A model generated the notes under the pieces. The model made no database searches. It was not told the DNA's origin and was given only the letters and a program-made list of their open reading frames with translations. Of a stretch of 47,606 nucleotides of DNA, positions 29,069-37,803 are shown in pieces. Source of the DNA: Campylobacter jejuni (GTDB lineage: Bacteria > Campylobacterota > Campylobacteria > Campylobacterales > Campylobacteraceae); contig NZ_NFNY01000031.1 in the NCBI RefSeq assembly GCF_002179165.1, positions 1 to 47,606 of the forward strand, in the 5' to 3' direction. Both the position numbers and the translations under genes were made by a program. The stretch's first letter is position 1; every line of letters starts with the position of its first letter.

Positions 29069-29889
29069 TATTTTTCAAATTCCTTTATTTCATCTTCGCT
29101 AAAATTTACACAAATATTTTCATTTAAATAATGATTTTCATAAGGAAGATAACATACTCTTAAACCCGAATTTGTCAGCAAAAAATTATTATTAAAAGTG
29201 ACTTTTTTCACATCTTCAAAGCACTCATCACAAATACTTTCTAATTTCTTATGTAAAAGTTCTTGAAATTTTAGACTTTGAGTATCATAAAGTTCATTTA
29301 AATTTAAAAAAGTCTTTTTATCCATATCATAAGCAAAATTATCAAGCTCTAAAATCGCATGATCTATATCTTCTTCATAAAAATAATACCATTTTTCAAG
29401 ATTAAGTTTCCCATTTTTCAATAAAATAGGCTTTTGACGAATTTGCTCAAAACTCACAATGCCTTTACGAATGGGGCGAAAAGTATGTTCATCTTTAAAA
29501 TTTAAAAAATCAAGACTGTGCTTTATTCTTACATTATTTTCACTTTCAATAAGCTCTAAATTTACATCTCCGAGCTTCTTTCCTTGAAAATTCTTACCAT
29601 CAAAAACAAGCTCTTTGGAAGAAGTGATCTTATAGCGTTTTTTCTCATCTTCCCATGACTTTAGCGTTTTTAAAAGTGGAATTTCCTCATTATCATCCAA
29701 ATCACTAAGCACTAAAAAACTTGAACTTGTTTGATTAATATCCTTATCAAAAATTGGCATGGGTGGAGCATCTTTATAAAGCACAGCAAAAACTTGCTTA
29801 TCTTTTAAATCATAAAAATAAATTTCACCTTTAAAACTTTGTGCAAAAATCAAACCCGCACAACAACACAAAAATAACACTATTTTCAA
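29068..29889 (-). CDS. Exported protein of unknown function
   Basis: The 273-aa protein has a clear signal peptide with predicted cleavage after residue 16 (LIFA, then QSF). The mature part is acidic, with several cysteine pairs (KLESICDECF, LRVCYLPYE, NICVNFSE) that could form disulfides in the periplasm. I recognise no family; it corresponds to Cj0376. It lies between the lipoprotein and AAA ATPase genes and shares a base with the latter, so the three may act in one envelope process. Confidence 0.75.
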   Translation of the reverse strand: MKIVLFLCCCAGLIFAQSFKGEIYFYDLKDKQVFAVLYKDAPPMPIFDKDINQTSSSFLVLSDLDDNEEIPLLKTLKSWEDEKKRYKITSSKELVFDGKNFQGKKLGDVNLELIESENNVRIKHSLDFLNFKDEHTFRPIRKGIVSFEQIRQKPILLKNGKLNLEKWYYFYEEDIDHAILELDNFAYDMDKKTFLNLNELYDTQSLKFQELLHKKLESICDECFEDVKKVTFNNNFLLTNSGLRVCYLPYENHYLNENICVNFSEDEIKEFEK

Positions 29890-29899
29890 ATTTTAATCC

Positions 29900-30373
29900 T
29901 CAAGAATTTGTCAAAACAATCTTTACACGCGAAATTCTATCAAAAAAACTTATTTTATTATTACAAATTTCATAAAAAATTTCATAATTTACACTGCTTA
30001 ATTGCTGAATAAAACCGCACTGCGTTTTTTGCATATTTTTACCATTCCATAAAGGCTTGGCTTCTAAAATATCTTTTAAAATATCATCATAATAAGTGTT
30101 TTTCAAAAATTTTTGATTAAAAGTTATTTTGTCATAACACACCGCATTTAAGCAAATATTGTCCCTGATTTTAAGCTCAAAAAAAGCTTGTCCGAGTTTA
30201 TAAATTTCTAAATTTAAAGCCTTGCTTTCTTTTTTTAAAAAACCCGCATCATTAATTTTCACTACAGGAGTATTAAACAACACCTTAATGCTTTGACTAG
30301 AATAATTTTGATTTTTCAAAGCACAAGCACTGAAAAATAAAAGCAAAGAAAAAATAAAAGCTTTTTTCAACAT
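29900..30373 (-). CDS. Small lipoprotein of unknown function
   Basis: A lipobox FSAC places the lipidated cysteine at Cys17 of a 157-aa precursor. The mature domain has a pattern of short beta strands and five further cysteines (including KIRDNICLNAVCYDK and QKTQCGFIQQ). The fold is not recognised; it matches Cj0375. It begins seven bases after yajQ ends and precedes the exported protein by ten bases, suggesting one transcript. Confidence 0.75.
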   Translation of the reverse strand: MLKKAFIFSLLLFFSACALKNQNYSSQSIKVLFNTPVVKINDAGFLKKESKALNLEIYKLGQAFFELKIRDNICLNAVCYDKITFNQKFLKNTYYDDILKDILEAKPLWNGKNMQKTQCGFIQQLSSVNYEIFYEICNNKISFFDRISRVKIVLTNS

Positions 30374-30380
30374 TGCTAGC

Positions 30381-30872
30381 CTATTTAAGATTTTTAAAAC
30401 TAAGATTTAATTCTAAATTAAGCTCTTTAACCATTTTCATCACTGCTTGCAAATCATCAATTTGTTTTCCAACCACACGAATTTCATCGCCTCTAATGCT
30501 AGAATTTACTTTCAATTTGCTATCTTTAATAGCCTTATTGATTTTCTTAGCATTCTCGCTATCGATGCTGTCATTTGCTTTCAAATTTAAACGAAACATC
30601 GCTCCACTTTCACGCGAAAGTTCTTTAATAGCATTAGGATTAATGCCTCTTTTTATCAACTTTGAAATCACAATATCTTTTAAAACATCAAGCTTTGCCT
30701 CACTTGAAGAATGAAGCTTAAAAACACCATCCTTATCGCTAAATTCAATTTCGCACTTTATACCTTTTAAATCATAGCGAGAGTCAAGCTCTTTTTTTGC
30801 TTGCTCAAAAGCATTTTTAAGTTCTTGTTTATCTAAGGCCGCTGAAATATCAAAACTATGCTCACTTGCCAT
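30381..30872 (-). CDS. YajQ-family (UPF0234) nucleotide-binding protein
   Basis: The 163-aa protein shows the conserved start [21 protein letters not shown] and the SRYDLKG segment, the IDGD-free [13 protein letters not shown] block, and the C-terminal [22 protein letters not shown] motif that define YajQ. Family members bind nucleotides and tRNA, and in Xanthomonas one is a cyclic-di-GMP receptor. The role in Campylobacter is unknown. It overlaps the dehydrogenase gene by 11 bases. Confidence 0.9.
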   Translation of the reverse strand: MASEHSFDISAALDKQELKNAFEQAKKELDSRYDLKGIKCEIEFSDKDGVFKLHSSSEAKLDVLKDIVISKLIKRGINPNAIKELSRESGAMFRLNLKANDSIDSENAKKINKAIKDSKLKVNSSIRGDEIRVVGKQIDDLQAVMKMVKELNLELNLSFKNLK

Positions 30873-31803
30873 TATTTATCCATTCTTGTAAATTTTTATA
30901 CACCATAGACATTAATTTTTCTACCGCTTCTTTGCTTGCCCAAGCCACATGTGGAGTGATGATAAGATTTTCTTTATTTTTGATACTTAAAAGTGGGTGA
31001 TTTTTTATCATAGGTTCAACCTCTAAAACATCAAGTCCTACGCGTATATTTTTCTCATTCATAATTTTAGCCAAATCTTCTTCGCTCACAATTCCACCCC
31101 TGCCGACATTAATTAAAATTGCATTATCTTTGACAAGTTTTAATTCTTTTAAAGCAAGCAAATTTTTAGTTTTTTCATTGAGTGGAGCATGGATACTGAT
31201 AATATCACAAGTTTTTAAAAGCTCTTCAAGCTCTACTCTTTCATATATAGCATCAGAATTCTTTCCTGAAGTAGAGTAGTAGCAAATCTTAGCACCAAAA
31301 GCACTAGAGATTTTAGCTACTTCTTTACCTATAGTCCCAAATCCAATAATGCCGTGTTTTTTACCTGCAATACTATTTAAAATTCTGCTAAAATCTGTAA
31401 AAATTGGACTTTCGCACCAACTACCATCTTTACTCCATTTATCATAAAAAGGGATATGATTTAAAAAAGCAAAAATCAAAGCAAAAGTATGTTGTACCAC
31501 ACTCATAGTAGAATATCCTGCGACATTTTTTACTGCTATATTTTTTTCTTTAGCATATTCTACATCGATATTATTTACACCTGTAGCAGTTTCTAAAATA
31601 AGCTTTAAATTTGGGCAAGAATCCATCACTTCTTTATCAATTACAACTTTATTTATCATCGCTACAACAGCATCTTTTAAACGCTCTATTACTTCATTTT
31701 TTTGTGTGGTAGCATAGCTTTGGATTTCACCAAATTCTTTAAAAATACTTAAATCATAATTTCCCAAAGTCGCCGCATCTAAACATACGATTTTCATTTT
31801 CAC
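30862..31803 (-). CDS. D-isomer-specific 2-hydroxyacid dehydrogenase
   Basis: This NAD-dependent dehydrogenase has a 313-aa length normal for the family. The dinucleotide motif is [14 protein letters not shown], the arginine is in NVGRGG, the glutamate follows in the DVLEVEP region, and the catalytic histidine is in TPHVAWAS. The start of the protein, [12 protein letters not shown], resembles hydroxypyruvate reductases (HprA/GhrB-like), so glycerate/hydroxypyruvate or glyoxylate is likely, but the substrate is not determined. A second Met at residue 3 (31797) may be the start. It overlaps the ATP-grasp gene as ATGA. Confidence 0.9.
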   Translation of the reverse strand: MKMKIVCLDAATLGNYDLSIFKEFGEIQSYATTQKNEVIERLKDAVVAMINKVVIDKEVMDSCPNLKLILETATGVNNIDVEYAKEKNIAVKNVAGYSTMSVVQHTFALIFAFLNHIPFYDKWSKDGSWCESPIFTDFSRILNSIAGKKHGIIGFGTIGKEVAKISSAFGAKICYYSTSGKNSDAIYERVELEELLKTCDIISIHAPLNEKTKNLLALKELKLVKDNAILINVGRGGIVSEEDLAKIMNEKNIRVGLDVLEVEPMIKNHPLLSIKNKENLIITPHVAWASKEAVEKLMSMVYKNLQEWINNGK

Positions 31804-32969
31804 TCCTTGATAATATGTCCTACAAATTTAGAATAATTATCAAGTACAAGCCCACCTTTTCTAAAACCTAAACCGCAACCTTCATAAGCAAAGAAAACAC
31901 CTGCTTGATAATATTCATTCTCGCGTGAGTTAAACTCTACATACTCTTGATAAATACTTTTGTTATTTCCATAAGGACCTACATTTTCATGCAAAGTTTC
32001 ACTCCCTTTTATTATACTCACATTTGCGCCTTCTCTGCCAAAAACTGGCTTTTTAACATAAGCTTTTCCATCCAAAGGAGTGTCTTTTGTTTCTAAAAGT
32101 AAAGGGTGGTTTGGATAAAGCTCCCATAAAATCTTTAAAATTCCCTTAGATTGAAATAAAAGCGTATAGGCAGGGTTTAAAATAATAGCCCTTTGATTTC
32201 TCATAATTTGCGTTAAAAGCATAGCAAGCTCGCCTTCTTCTATAGCGATATCCTCCCAAGGAATGAGTTTAAACCAATATTCATAATTTACCCCATCTTT
32301 AAAAACCCCTTCATCGCTAAACTCAACTTCATCTACAAAAGAAAAATTTGTCTCAAAACCTGCTTCACTAGCAATGTGTGCAAGTAATTTTGTGGTGATT
32401 TCTTCTTCTTTGCTTCCTGCTACGCTAGAAAATAGAATTTTCCAACCTTGATAATGCTCTTCAAAATCTTCTACGCTTTCATCTAAAGTGACTAATCTTT
32501 TAAAATTATCCATTAAGCTTTCATAAATGCTATTAAATTGTGCACTTTCATCCATACTATTTTGTTTTAAAATCGCCCATTGTAAAATCGTACTTTCAAA
32601 AAGTGCCGTTGGAGTATCTGCATTAAATTCTATTAATTTTATAGGTTTTCCATCAAGCCCACCAGCAAGATCAAATCGTCCATATAAATGCCAATGTACT
32701 TCATTTTCCCAGCTCATTTTAATTGCATCTATAAGATTAAAAGGAATTCCTAATTCATCAAAGCGATTATTATCAATCACTTCTTGTGCAGCAGCTACAA
32801 ACATATCGTAAAGCTCATTTACTGCTTCATAATAAGCATTAGCTTCTTTTTCGCTCACACACACTAATTCATCGCTGATATAATTACTTCCATCTTCATC
32901 TGTATGCCATGAAAAGCCGATATTTTCTAAATAATTTTTTTCTAAAGCATTGACTTTTATTAATTTCAT
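31800..32969 (-). CDS. Glutathionylspermidine synthase-like ATP-grasp protein
   Basis: The 389-aa protein matches the YgiC/YjfC/GspS synthetase family: GFSWHTDEDGSNYISDE near the N-terminus, HLYGRFDLAGG, and IKLIEFNADTPTALFE in the middle, and PVFGREGANVSI late in the protein. It contains only the ATP-grasp synthetase part, without the amidase domain of E. coli Gsp. Such stand-alone proteins probably ligate an amine to a peptide or amino acid; the substrate is unknown, and glutathione is not expected in Campylobacter. It lies nine bases after the UPF0323 lipoprotein gene, an arrangement also seen in E. coli (ygiB-ygiC). Confidence 0.88.
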   Translation of the reverse strand: MKLIKVNALEKNYLENIGFSWHTDEDGSNYISDELVCVSEKEANAYYEAVNELYDMFVAAAQEVIDNNRFDELGIPFNLIDAIKMSWENEVHWHLYGRFDLAGGLDGKPIKLIEFNADTPTALFESTILQWAILKQNSMDESAQFNSIYESLMDNFKRLVTLDESVEDFEEHYQGWKILFSSVAGSKEEEITTKLLAHIASEAGFETNFSFVDEVEFSDEGVFKDGVNYEYWFKLIPWEDIAIEEGELAMLLTQIMRNQRAIILNPAYTLLFQSKGILKILWELYPNHPLLLETKDTPLDGKAYVKKPVFGREGANVSIIKGSETLHENVGPYGNNKSIYQEYVEFNSRENEYYQAGVFFAYEGCGLGFRKGGLVLDNYSKFVGHIIKE

Positions 32970-32978
32970 TTTTACCCC

Positions 32979-33581
32979 TTAAGATCCAAAAGAACTTGAG
33001 CTTGCAGCCTTAGAACCGCCACCAAAAAAGCCTGATTTTTTTGCACTTGAAGCAGAACTTGTCGTGCTTGCTTTATTAAAACTATTCACACTTCTTTGAT
33101 AAGCACTTTGGTTTGAAAAAGCTCCGCGTTGTTGATTAGCAAAATTTTGATTATTAAAAAGCTTAGAACCTATCCAACTTCCTAAAATCGCACCCGCTGC
33201 ACTTGCAAGCAAGGTTTCGCCCAAAGATAGCCCCCCGCTACTCATTTGTGCATTATCTTTGGTTAAATTTGAAGTTCCATTATCGATTTTTACAGCTTCT
33301 TCTTTAATAAGTGCATCCATTTCCTCTTTTGAAAGAATTCTTTCAGTGCCATCAAGTTGCTTTAAAACCACCCTTGTTTCATCACTTGGATATTGATCTT
33401 TGATTTTATATTGTCCTGGTGCAGTCTCTTCAATTACAACAAAAGCACCTTTTGCTTGTGAAGCTTGACTTAATGCGTCATTGTTTTCATTGCTTCCACT
33501 ACAACCCACTAAAGCACCACCAGCAACAGCTGCTAAACCGCTTATCATACCGATTTGAATGATTTTTTTGATTTTTTTCAT
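32979..33581 (-). CDS. UPF0323 lipoprotein
   Basis: The ATG at 33581 (200 aa) has AGGAAAAAGCT upstream; a longer frame to 33596 has none. The lipobox LVGC gives Cys27 as the lipidated residue. A YgiB-like central part (LGETLLASAAGAILGSWIGSKLF) and a Gly/Ser-rich C-terminus with GGGSKAASSSSFGS follow. C. jejuni Cj0371 is reported to affect motility and virulence traits. Pairing with the downstream ATP-grasp gene mirrors ygiB-ygiC. Confidence 0.88.
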   Translation of the reverse strand: MKKIKKIIQIGMISGLAAVAGGALVGCSGSNENNDALSQASQAKGAFVVIEETAPGQYKIKDQYPSDETRVVLKQLDGTERILSKEEMDALIKEEAVKIDNGTSNLTKDNAQMSSGGLSLGETLLASAAGAILGSWIGSKLFNNQNFANQQRGAFSNQSAYQRSVNSFNKASTTSSASSAKKSGFFGGGSKAASSSSFGS

Positions 33582-33671
33582 AGCTTTTTCCTGCAAAATT
33601 TAAATATTTTTTATAAAATTTTAACAAAAAAAAATCAACTAAACCTTACAAAACGTCACTAAAGGATGAAA

Positions 33672-34229
33672 ATGCAAGAAATTAAAATGTGTGCTTATGA
33701 TGAAAATTACAAAAAATTATTTTTACTTGAGAAAAAGGCACTTGAAAACATTTTACAAGAAAATTTAAGTCAAATTCATCATATAGGAAGCACTGCGATT
33801 GTAGGCATAAAAGCCAAACCTATCATTGATATTTTAATAGCGGTAAAAGATCTTGAAAAAGTGGATGAAAAAAACACTGAATTTGAAAATTTAACCTATG
33901 AATGTATGGGAGAATTTGGCATTAAAAATAGAAGATATTTTCGCAAAGGCGGTTTTTGCAGAACACATCAAATTCATATATTTAAAGATGATGATGAATT
34001 TAATATCATAAGACATCTTGCTTTTAGGGATTATCTTAATACTTTTAAAGAAAAAGCCAAAGAGTATGAAAGCTTAAAAATCAAACTTGCAAAACTTTAT
34101 CCTTATAATATAGAAAAATATTGCGATGGCAAAGATGAATGGGTAAAAACATTAGAAAAAGAAGCTTTAGCGTGGTATAAAAAAGCCCTTTCGGGCTTTT
34201 GGGTTAGAGTCTTGACTCGTAGCGTCTAA
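33672..34229 (+). CDS. GrpB-family (UPF0157) nucleotidyltransferase-like protein
   Basis: The ATG at 33672 (185 aa) is preferred, with AAAGGATG just upstream. An ATG at 33666 overlaps that ribosome site. The core shows [23 protein letters not shown], the nucleotidyltransferase-like signature of GrpB, and [12 protein letters not shown]. The protein's family-like end is near ALAWYKK; the last dozen residues are encoded by the rpsU terminator and the antisense of the rpsU 3' end, so the original stop was probably lost. The gene is not part of the C. jejuni NCTC 11168 order I remember, suggesting insertion between the UPF0323 gene and rpsU. Confidence 0.85.
   Translation: MQEIKMCAYDENYKKLFLLEKKALENILQENLSQIHHIGSTAIVGIKAKPIIDILIAVKDLEKVDEKNTEFENLTYECMGEFGIKNRRYFRKGGFCRTHQIHIFKDDDEFNIIRHLAFRDYLNTFKEKAKEYESLKIKLAKLYPYNIEKYCDGKDEWVKTLEKEALAWYKKALSGFWVRVLTRSV
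34177..34200 (-). terminator. Rho-independent terminator of rpsU
   Basis: On the minus strand AAAAGCCC, loop GAAA, GGGCTTTT form an eight-pair hairpin (34181-34200) ending in a six-T run. It begins three bases after the rpsU stop. The plus-strand grpB-like frame reads through it. Confidence 0.9.
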
Positions 34230-34416
34230 GCATATAAAGTCTTTTAAGCATTTTTTTGCGTGCTGAAATTTTTTGTTTTTTACGAATTTCAGTCATAGGC
34301 TCAAAAAATCTTCTTGCCCTAACTTCAGTTACAATCAGATTTCTATCCACTTGCTTTTTGAATTTGCGATACGCTTCATCAAAAGACTCGTTAGGATGTA
34401 CCTTAATTCCTGGCAC
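34204..34416 (-). CDS. rpsU: 30S ribosomal protein S21
   Basis: S21 is a small basic protein of the 30S subunit near the anti-Shine-Dalgarno site. The family start [10 protein letters not shown] places initiation at the GTG at 34416 (70 aa), with GGTGAGGG just upstream; a longer GTG/ATG-initiated frame to 34428 is less likely. The [25 protein letters not shown] stretch is diagnostic only in its shorter parts: a basic, Arg/Lys-rich helix pair. A promoter and a strong terminator flank it, so it is monocistronic. Confidence 0.95.
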   Translation of the reverse strand: MPGIKVHPNESFDEAYRKFKKQVDRNLIVTEVRARRFFEPMTEIRKKQKISARKKMLKRLYMLRRYESRL

Positions 34417-34459
34417 GACCCTCACCACCTTTCTGTGTAAATTTTTGTTGTGAATTATG

Positions 34460-34465
34460 ATTATA
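34460..34465 (-). promoter_or_regulatory. Predicted -10 box of rpsU
   Basis: TATAAT on the minus strand lies 44 bases before the GTG start, in the divergent spacer with ccoG. Confidence 0.55.
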
Positions 34466-34525
34466 AAATATTTCTTATTAATTCTAACTTATAAAGTATT
34501 TAAAAATTGTTTTAGTTTTTTGGGC

Positions 34526-34531
34526 TATAAT
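34526..34531 (+). promoter_or_regulatory. Predicted -10 box of ccoG-cmeR
   Basis: TATAAT preceded by GGGC and a T-rich stretch lies 38 bases before the ccoG ATG, a good Campylobacter sigma-70 pattern. Confidence 0.6.
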
Positions 34532-34569
34532 CGCAATTACAAACTAAAAAATTAATCAGGAATTACCAA

Positions 34570-35937
34570 ATGCAAAACAATATTACCAACTATACCAAAA
34601 AACGATATCTTGCTTATTTAGTTGCGACAATTATTATTTTTTGTTTGCCTTTTATCACAATAAATGGAAATCATTTCTTTCTTTTAAGTTTTGATCATTC
34701 TAAATTAAATTTATTTTTCATTTCTTTTTCAACTCAAGAATTTTATCTTATGCCTTTTGTTTTAATTTTGCTTTTCTTATTTATATTTTTTATAACGACT
34801 TTAGGCGGTAGAGTTTGGTGTGCTTGGAGCTGTCCGCAAACTATTTTTAGAGTGATTTATAGAGATTTAATCCAAACGAAACTTTTAAAAATCCGTAAAA
34901 ATATTAACAATAAACAAAAAGAATATGAAGGTCATTGGATTAAAAAAATTATTGCTGTTGTTTTGTTTTATTGCATTTCTTTGGTAGCTGTAAGTAATTT
35001 GCTTTGGTATTTTGTACCACCTGAAGATTTCTTTATTTATCTACAAAATCCTGCTGAACACTTGCTTTTACTTGGAATTATATTTTGTGCGAGTGTATTT
35101 TTAACTTTAGATATCACTTATTTAGCAGAAAAATTCTGTATTTATGTATGTCCTTATGCGAGAATACAATCTGTAATGTTTGATCATGACACTATGCAAG
35201 TAATTTATGACGAAAAAAGAGGTGGAGTGATATATGATGGTAAATTTAAACTTCACAAAAAACCACCACAAGGTGAATGTATAGGCTGTGAAGCCTGTGT
35301 AAGCGTATGTCCTACTCACATTGATATCCGTCAAGGTATGCAACTTGAATGTATCAATTGCCTTGAATGTGCTGATGCTTGCTCAAAAGTGCAAGATAAA
35401 TTTAATCGCCCTAGCCTTATTAATTGGACAAGTGCAAAAGCCATAGAAACTCGTGGTAAGGTTAATTATTTCCGTTTTAGAACTATTGCTTATTTTATTG
35501 TACTTATTATTGCTTTAATTGCTTTAATTATTATGGGTAGCAAAAAAGAACATATGCTTTTAAATATCAACCGTAGCAGTGAGCTTTATCAAATTTCACA
35601 CACCCATAATGGTTTGGAAATTACAAATGCTTATACTTTCTTATTTCAAAATACCGATTCTAAAGATCACGAGTATTATTTTGAAGCCACACTAGAAAGT
35701 ATAGATGGCGGTATAGAAATTGTTCGTCCAAAAAAATCTTTTATTTTAAAAGCTGGAAAACAAACCAAAAAAATCGTTGTAATTAAAGCCACCAAAGAGC
35801 TTGCAAATGATGACAAAAAAGATGTAATTTTTCCTCTTAATATCAAAGCTTATGCTAAAGATGATAATAAAATTGTCATTTTTAGAAAAACTATTTTCGT
35901 TTATCCTAAAAATACTATTTTAAAAGAAATGCAATGA
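34570..35937 (+). CDS. ccoG: Cytochrome oxidase accessory protein CcoG (RdxA/FixG family)
   Basis: CcoG is an inner-membrane polyferredoxin that supports assembly of the cbb3-type oxidase, with proposed copper-reductase activity. The 455-aa protein has about five membrane helices, the conserved GGRVWCAWSCPQTIFR region near residue 78, and two cytoplasmic 4Fe-4S motifs: CIGCEACVSVCP (Cys237, 240, 243, 247) and CINCLECADAC (Cys261, 264, 267, 271). The C-terminal periplasmic domain has an Ig-like fold after the last helix. Its stop overlaps the cmeR start as ATGA, so copper/respiration and efflux regulation share a transcript. It matches Cj0369c. Confidence 0.93.
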   Translation: MQNNITNYTKKRYLAYLVATIIIFCLPFITINGNHFFLLSFDHSKLNLFFISFSTQEFYLMPFVLILLFLFIFFITTLGGRVWCAWSCPQTIFRVIYRDLIQTKLLKIRKNINNKQKEYEGHWIKKIIAVVLFYCISLVAVSNLLWYFVPPEDFFIYLQNPAEHLLLLGIIFCASVFLTLDITYLAEKFCIYVCPYARIQSVMFDHDTMQVIYDEKRGGVIYDGKFKLHKKPPQGECIGCEACVSVCPTHIDIRQGMQLECINCLECADACSKVQDKFNRPSLINWTSAKAIETRGKVNYFRFRTIAYFIVLIIALIALIIMGSKKEHMLLNINRSSELYQISHTHNGLEITNAYTFLFQNTDSKDHEYYFEATLESIDGGIEIVRPKKSFILKAGKQTKKIVVIKATKELANDDKKDVIFPLNIKAYAKDDNKIVIFRKTIFVYPKNTILKEMQ

Positions 35938-36563
35938 TTATCAATAAAACACTTTCAAAAAAAGTTTTAGCCAGAAGAGAAAAAATTAAAAGCGTTGCTT
36001 TTGAGCTTTTTCTAGCTAAAGGTTTTCAAGAAACGAGTTTAAGCGATATCATTAAGCTTTCTGGTGGTTCGTATTCAAATATCTATGGTAGCTTTCATAG
36101 CAAAGAAGGATTATTTTTTGAAATACTGGATGATGTTTGTAAAAAACATTTTAATCTCATAGCTTTTCAAACACAAACTATTAAAAGTGGAAATTTAAAA
36201 GAAATTTTAACTTCTTTTGGCCTTGCTTTTGTCGATATTTTTAATCAAACTCAAACTGTTGCTTTTGGAAAAATTATCTTTTCACAAGTTTATGACAAAA
36301 ATAAACATCTTAAAAATTGGATAGAAAAAAATCAACAATTTTTTTCTTATAATATTCTTATAGAACTTTTTCAGAAGCAAGAAAATCAATACATTTCAAG
36401 TAATGCACAAAAACTTGCTGTTCTTTTTTGCAATATGTTAAAAGAACCTTATCATACTCATAATATTTTAATTGATTCACCTTTGATGGATACTCAACAA
36501 CAAAAAGAACATGTAGATTTTATTGTAAATATTTTTATGAATGGTATTGAACAAAAAACATAA
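35934..36563 (+). CDS. cmeR: TetR-family repressor of cmeABC
   Basis: CmeR represses cmeABC and other genes, and bile salts relieve repression in C. jejuni. The 209-aa protein has an N-terminal helix-turn-helix (about 17-60) with the TSLSDIIKLSGGSYSNIYGSF segment; the helical C-terminal ligand-binding domain contains ILTSFGLAFVDIFNQ. It diverges noticeably from the C. jejuni sequence I remember, mostly outside the DNA-binding region. It immediately precedes cmeA with its operator in the 136-base gap, and overlaps ccoG by four bases. Confidence 0.93.
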   Translation: MIINKTLSKKVLARREKIKSVAFELFLAKGFQETSLSDIIKLSGGSYSNIYGSFHSKEGLFFEILDDVCKKHFNLIAFQTQTIKSGNLKEILTSFGLAFVDIFNQTQTVAFGKIIFSQVYDKNKHLKNWIEKNQQFFSYNILIELFQKQENQYISSNAQKLAVLFCNMLKEPYHTHNILIDSPLMDTQQQKEHVDFIVNIFMNGIEQKT

Positions 36564-36645
36564 TTTTTTTAACATAATTAATTATTCTACAAAAATTGGC
36601 AAATAAATATTGATTAACTAATTTAAGATAAAATGGCAATTATTT

Positions 36646-36663
36646 TTGTAATAAATATTACAA
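36646..36663 (+). promoter_or_regulatory. CmeR operator (inverted repeat)
   Basis: Half sites TTGTAATA and TATTACAA flank a two-base AA centre. The inner 16 bases match the C. jejuni CmeR-binding repeat as I remember it. It lies just upstream of the predicted -10 of cmeA, so a bound repressor would block RNA polymerase. Confidence 0.9.
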
Positions 36664-36668
36664 TATTT

Positions 36669-36674
36669 TATAAT
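36669..36674 (+). promoter_or_regulatory. Predicted -10 box of cmeABC
   Basis: TATAAT lies 25 bases before the cmeA ATG and six bases after the operator. AAGG at 36688-36691 is the ribosome site. Confidence 0.55.
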
Positions 36675-36699
36675 AAATTAATTTTTTAAGGTAATTATC

Positions 36700-37803
36700 A
36701 TGAAATTTATGCAAAAAAATGTTTTTTTGTTTCTAGGAGTTTTACTTTTTCTTTCTGCTTGCAGCAAAGAAGAAACACCAAAAATGCAAATGCCGCCACA
36801 ATTTGTTAGCACAATGAGTGCTAAAGCAGAAAATTTACCTCTTAATTTTACTTATCCTGCAAAACTTGTTAGTGATTATGATGTAATAATCAAACCACAA
36901 GTAAGTGGCGTAATCGTTGAAAAACTTTTCAAAGCAGGTGATTTAGTTAAAAAAGGACAAACTCTTTTTATTATAGAACAAAATAAATTCAAAGCAAGTG
37001 TTAATTCAGCTTATGGAAAAGCTTTAATGGCTAGAGCAAATTTTGATAATGCAAGCAAAGATTTTAACCGCTCTAAAACTCTTTTTGCAAAAAAGGCTAT
37101 TTCTCAAAAAGAATACGATACAAATCTTGCAAATTTCAATAGTGCCAAAGCAAATTTAACAAGTGCTAGAGCAGAACTTGCAAACGCAAAAATAGATCTA
37201 GATCATACAGAAATTAAAGCACCTTTTGACGGTGCAGTGGGTGATGCTTTAATCAATATAGGTGATTATGTTAGTGCTTCCTCAACAGAACTTGTAAGGG
37301 TTACAAATTTAAATCCAATCTATGCTGATTTTTTCATTTCAGATACCGATAAATTAAACCTTGTTCGTAACACACAAAGCGGCAAATGGGATTTAGAAGA
37401 TATTAATGCTACTCTAAATTTTAATGGGGAAGAGGTAAAAGGGAAATTATATTTTATAGATTCTGTTATTGATTCAAATAGTGGTACAGTTAAAGCTAAA
37501 GCGATTTTTGATAATAACAATTCCTTGCTTTTACCAGGTGCTTTTACATCAATCACTTCAGAAGGTTTTATCCAAAAAAATGGATTTAAAGTGCCACAAA
37601 TTGCAATAAAGCAAGATCAAAATGATGTTTATGTTTTACTGGTTAAAGAAGGCAAAGTGACAAAAGCTTCTGTGCATATAAGCTATCAAAATAACGAGTA
37701 TGCTATCATTGATAAAGGCTTAGAAAATGGAGATAAAATCATACTAGATAATTTCAAAAAAATTCATCTAGGCAGTGAAGTTCAAGAAGTTGGAGCAAAA
37801 TAA
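36700..37803 (+). CDS. cmeA: Periplasmic membrane-fusion lipoprotein CmeA
   Basis: CmeA joins the CmeB pump to the CmeC outer-membrane channel. The 367-aa precursor has a lipobox LSAC with lipidated Cys21. The lipoyl/barrel-sandwich region ([20 protein letters not shown]) is split by a coiled-coil hairpin (about 100-165), then [24 protein letters not shown] completes the lipoyl domain, followed by beta-barrel and membrane-proximal domains. The stop overlaps the cmeB start by one base. The pump exports bile salts and many antimicrobials in C. jejuni and is needed for gut colonisation. Confidence 0.97.
   Translation: MKFMQKNVFLFLGVLLFLSACSKEETPKMQMPPQFVSTMSAKAENLPLNFTYPAKLVSDYDVIIKPQVSGVIVEKLFKAGDLVKKGQTLFIIEQNKFKASVNSAYGKALMARANFDNASKDFNRSKTLFAKKAISQKEYDTNLANFNSAKANLTSARAELANAKIDLDHTEIKAPFDGAVGDALINIGDYVSASSTELVRVTNLNPIYADFFISDTDKLNLVRNTQSGKWDLEDINATLNFNGEEVKGKLYFIDSVIDSNSGTVKAKAIFDNNNSLLLPGAFTSITSEGFIQKNGFKVPQIAIKQDQNDVYVLLVKEGKVTKASVHISYQNNEYAIIDKGLENGDKIILDNFKKIHLGSEVQEVGAK

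Noticed and set aside
33231-33236. C6 run inside the UPF0323 lipoprotein gene as a phase-variable tract
   Set aside because: It is short, in frame and the gene is intact; no evidence of switching.
36629-36634. TAAAAT upstream of the CmeR operator as the main cmeA -10
   Set aside because: The TATAAT at 36669-36674 is a better match and places the operator where repression makes sense; a second promoter cannot be excluded.
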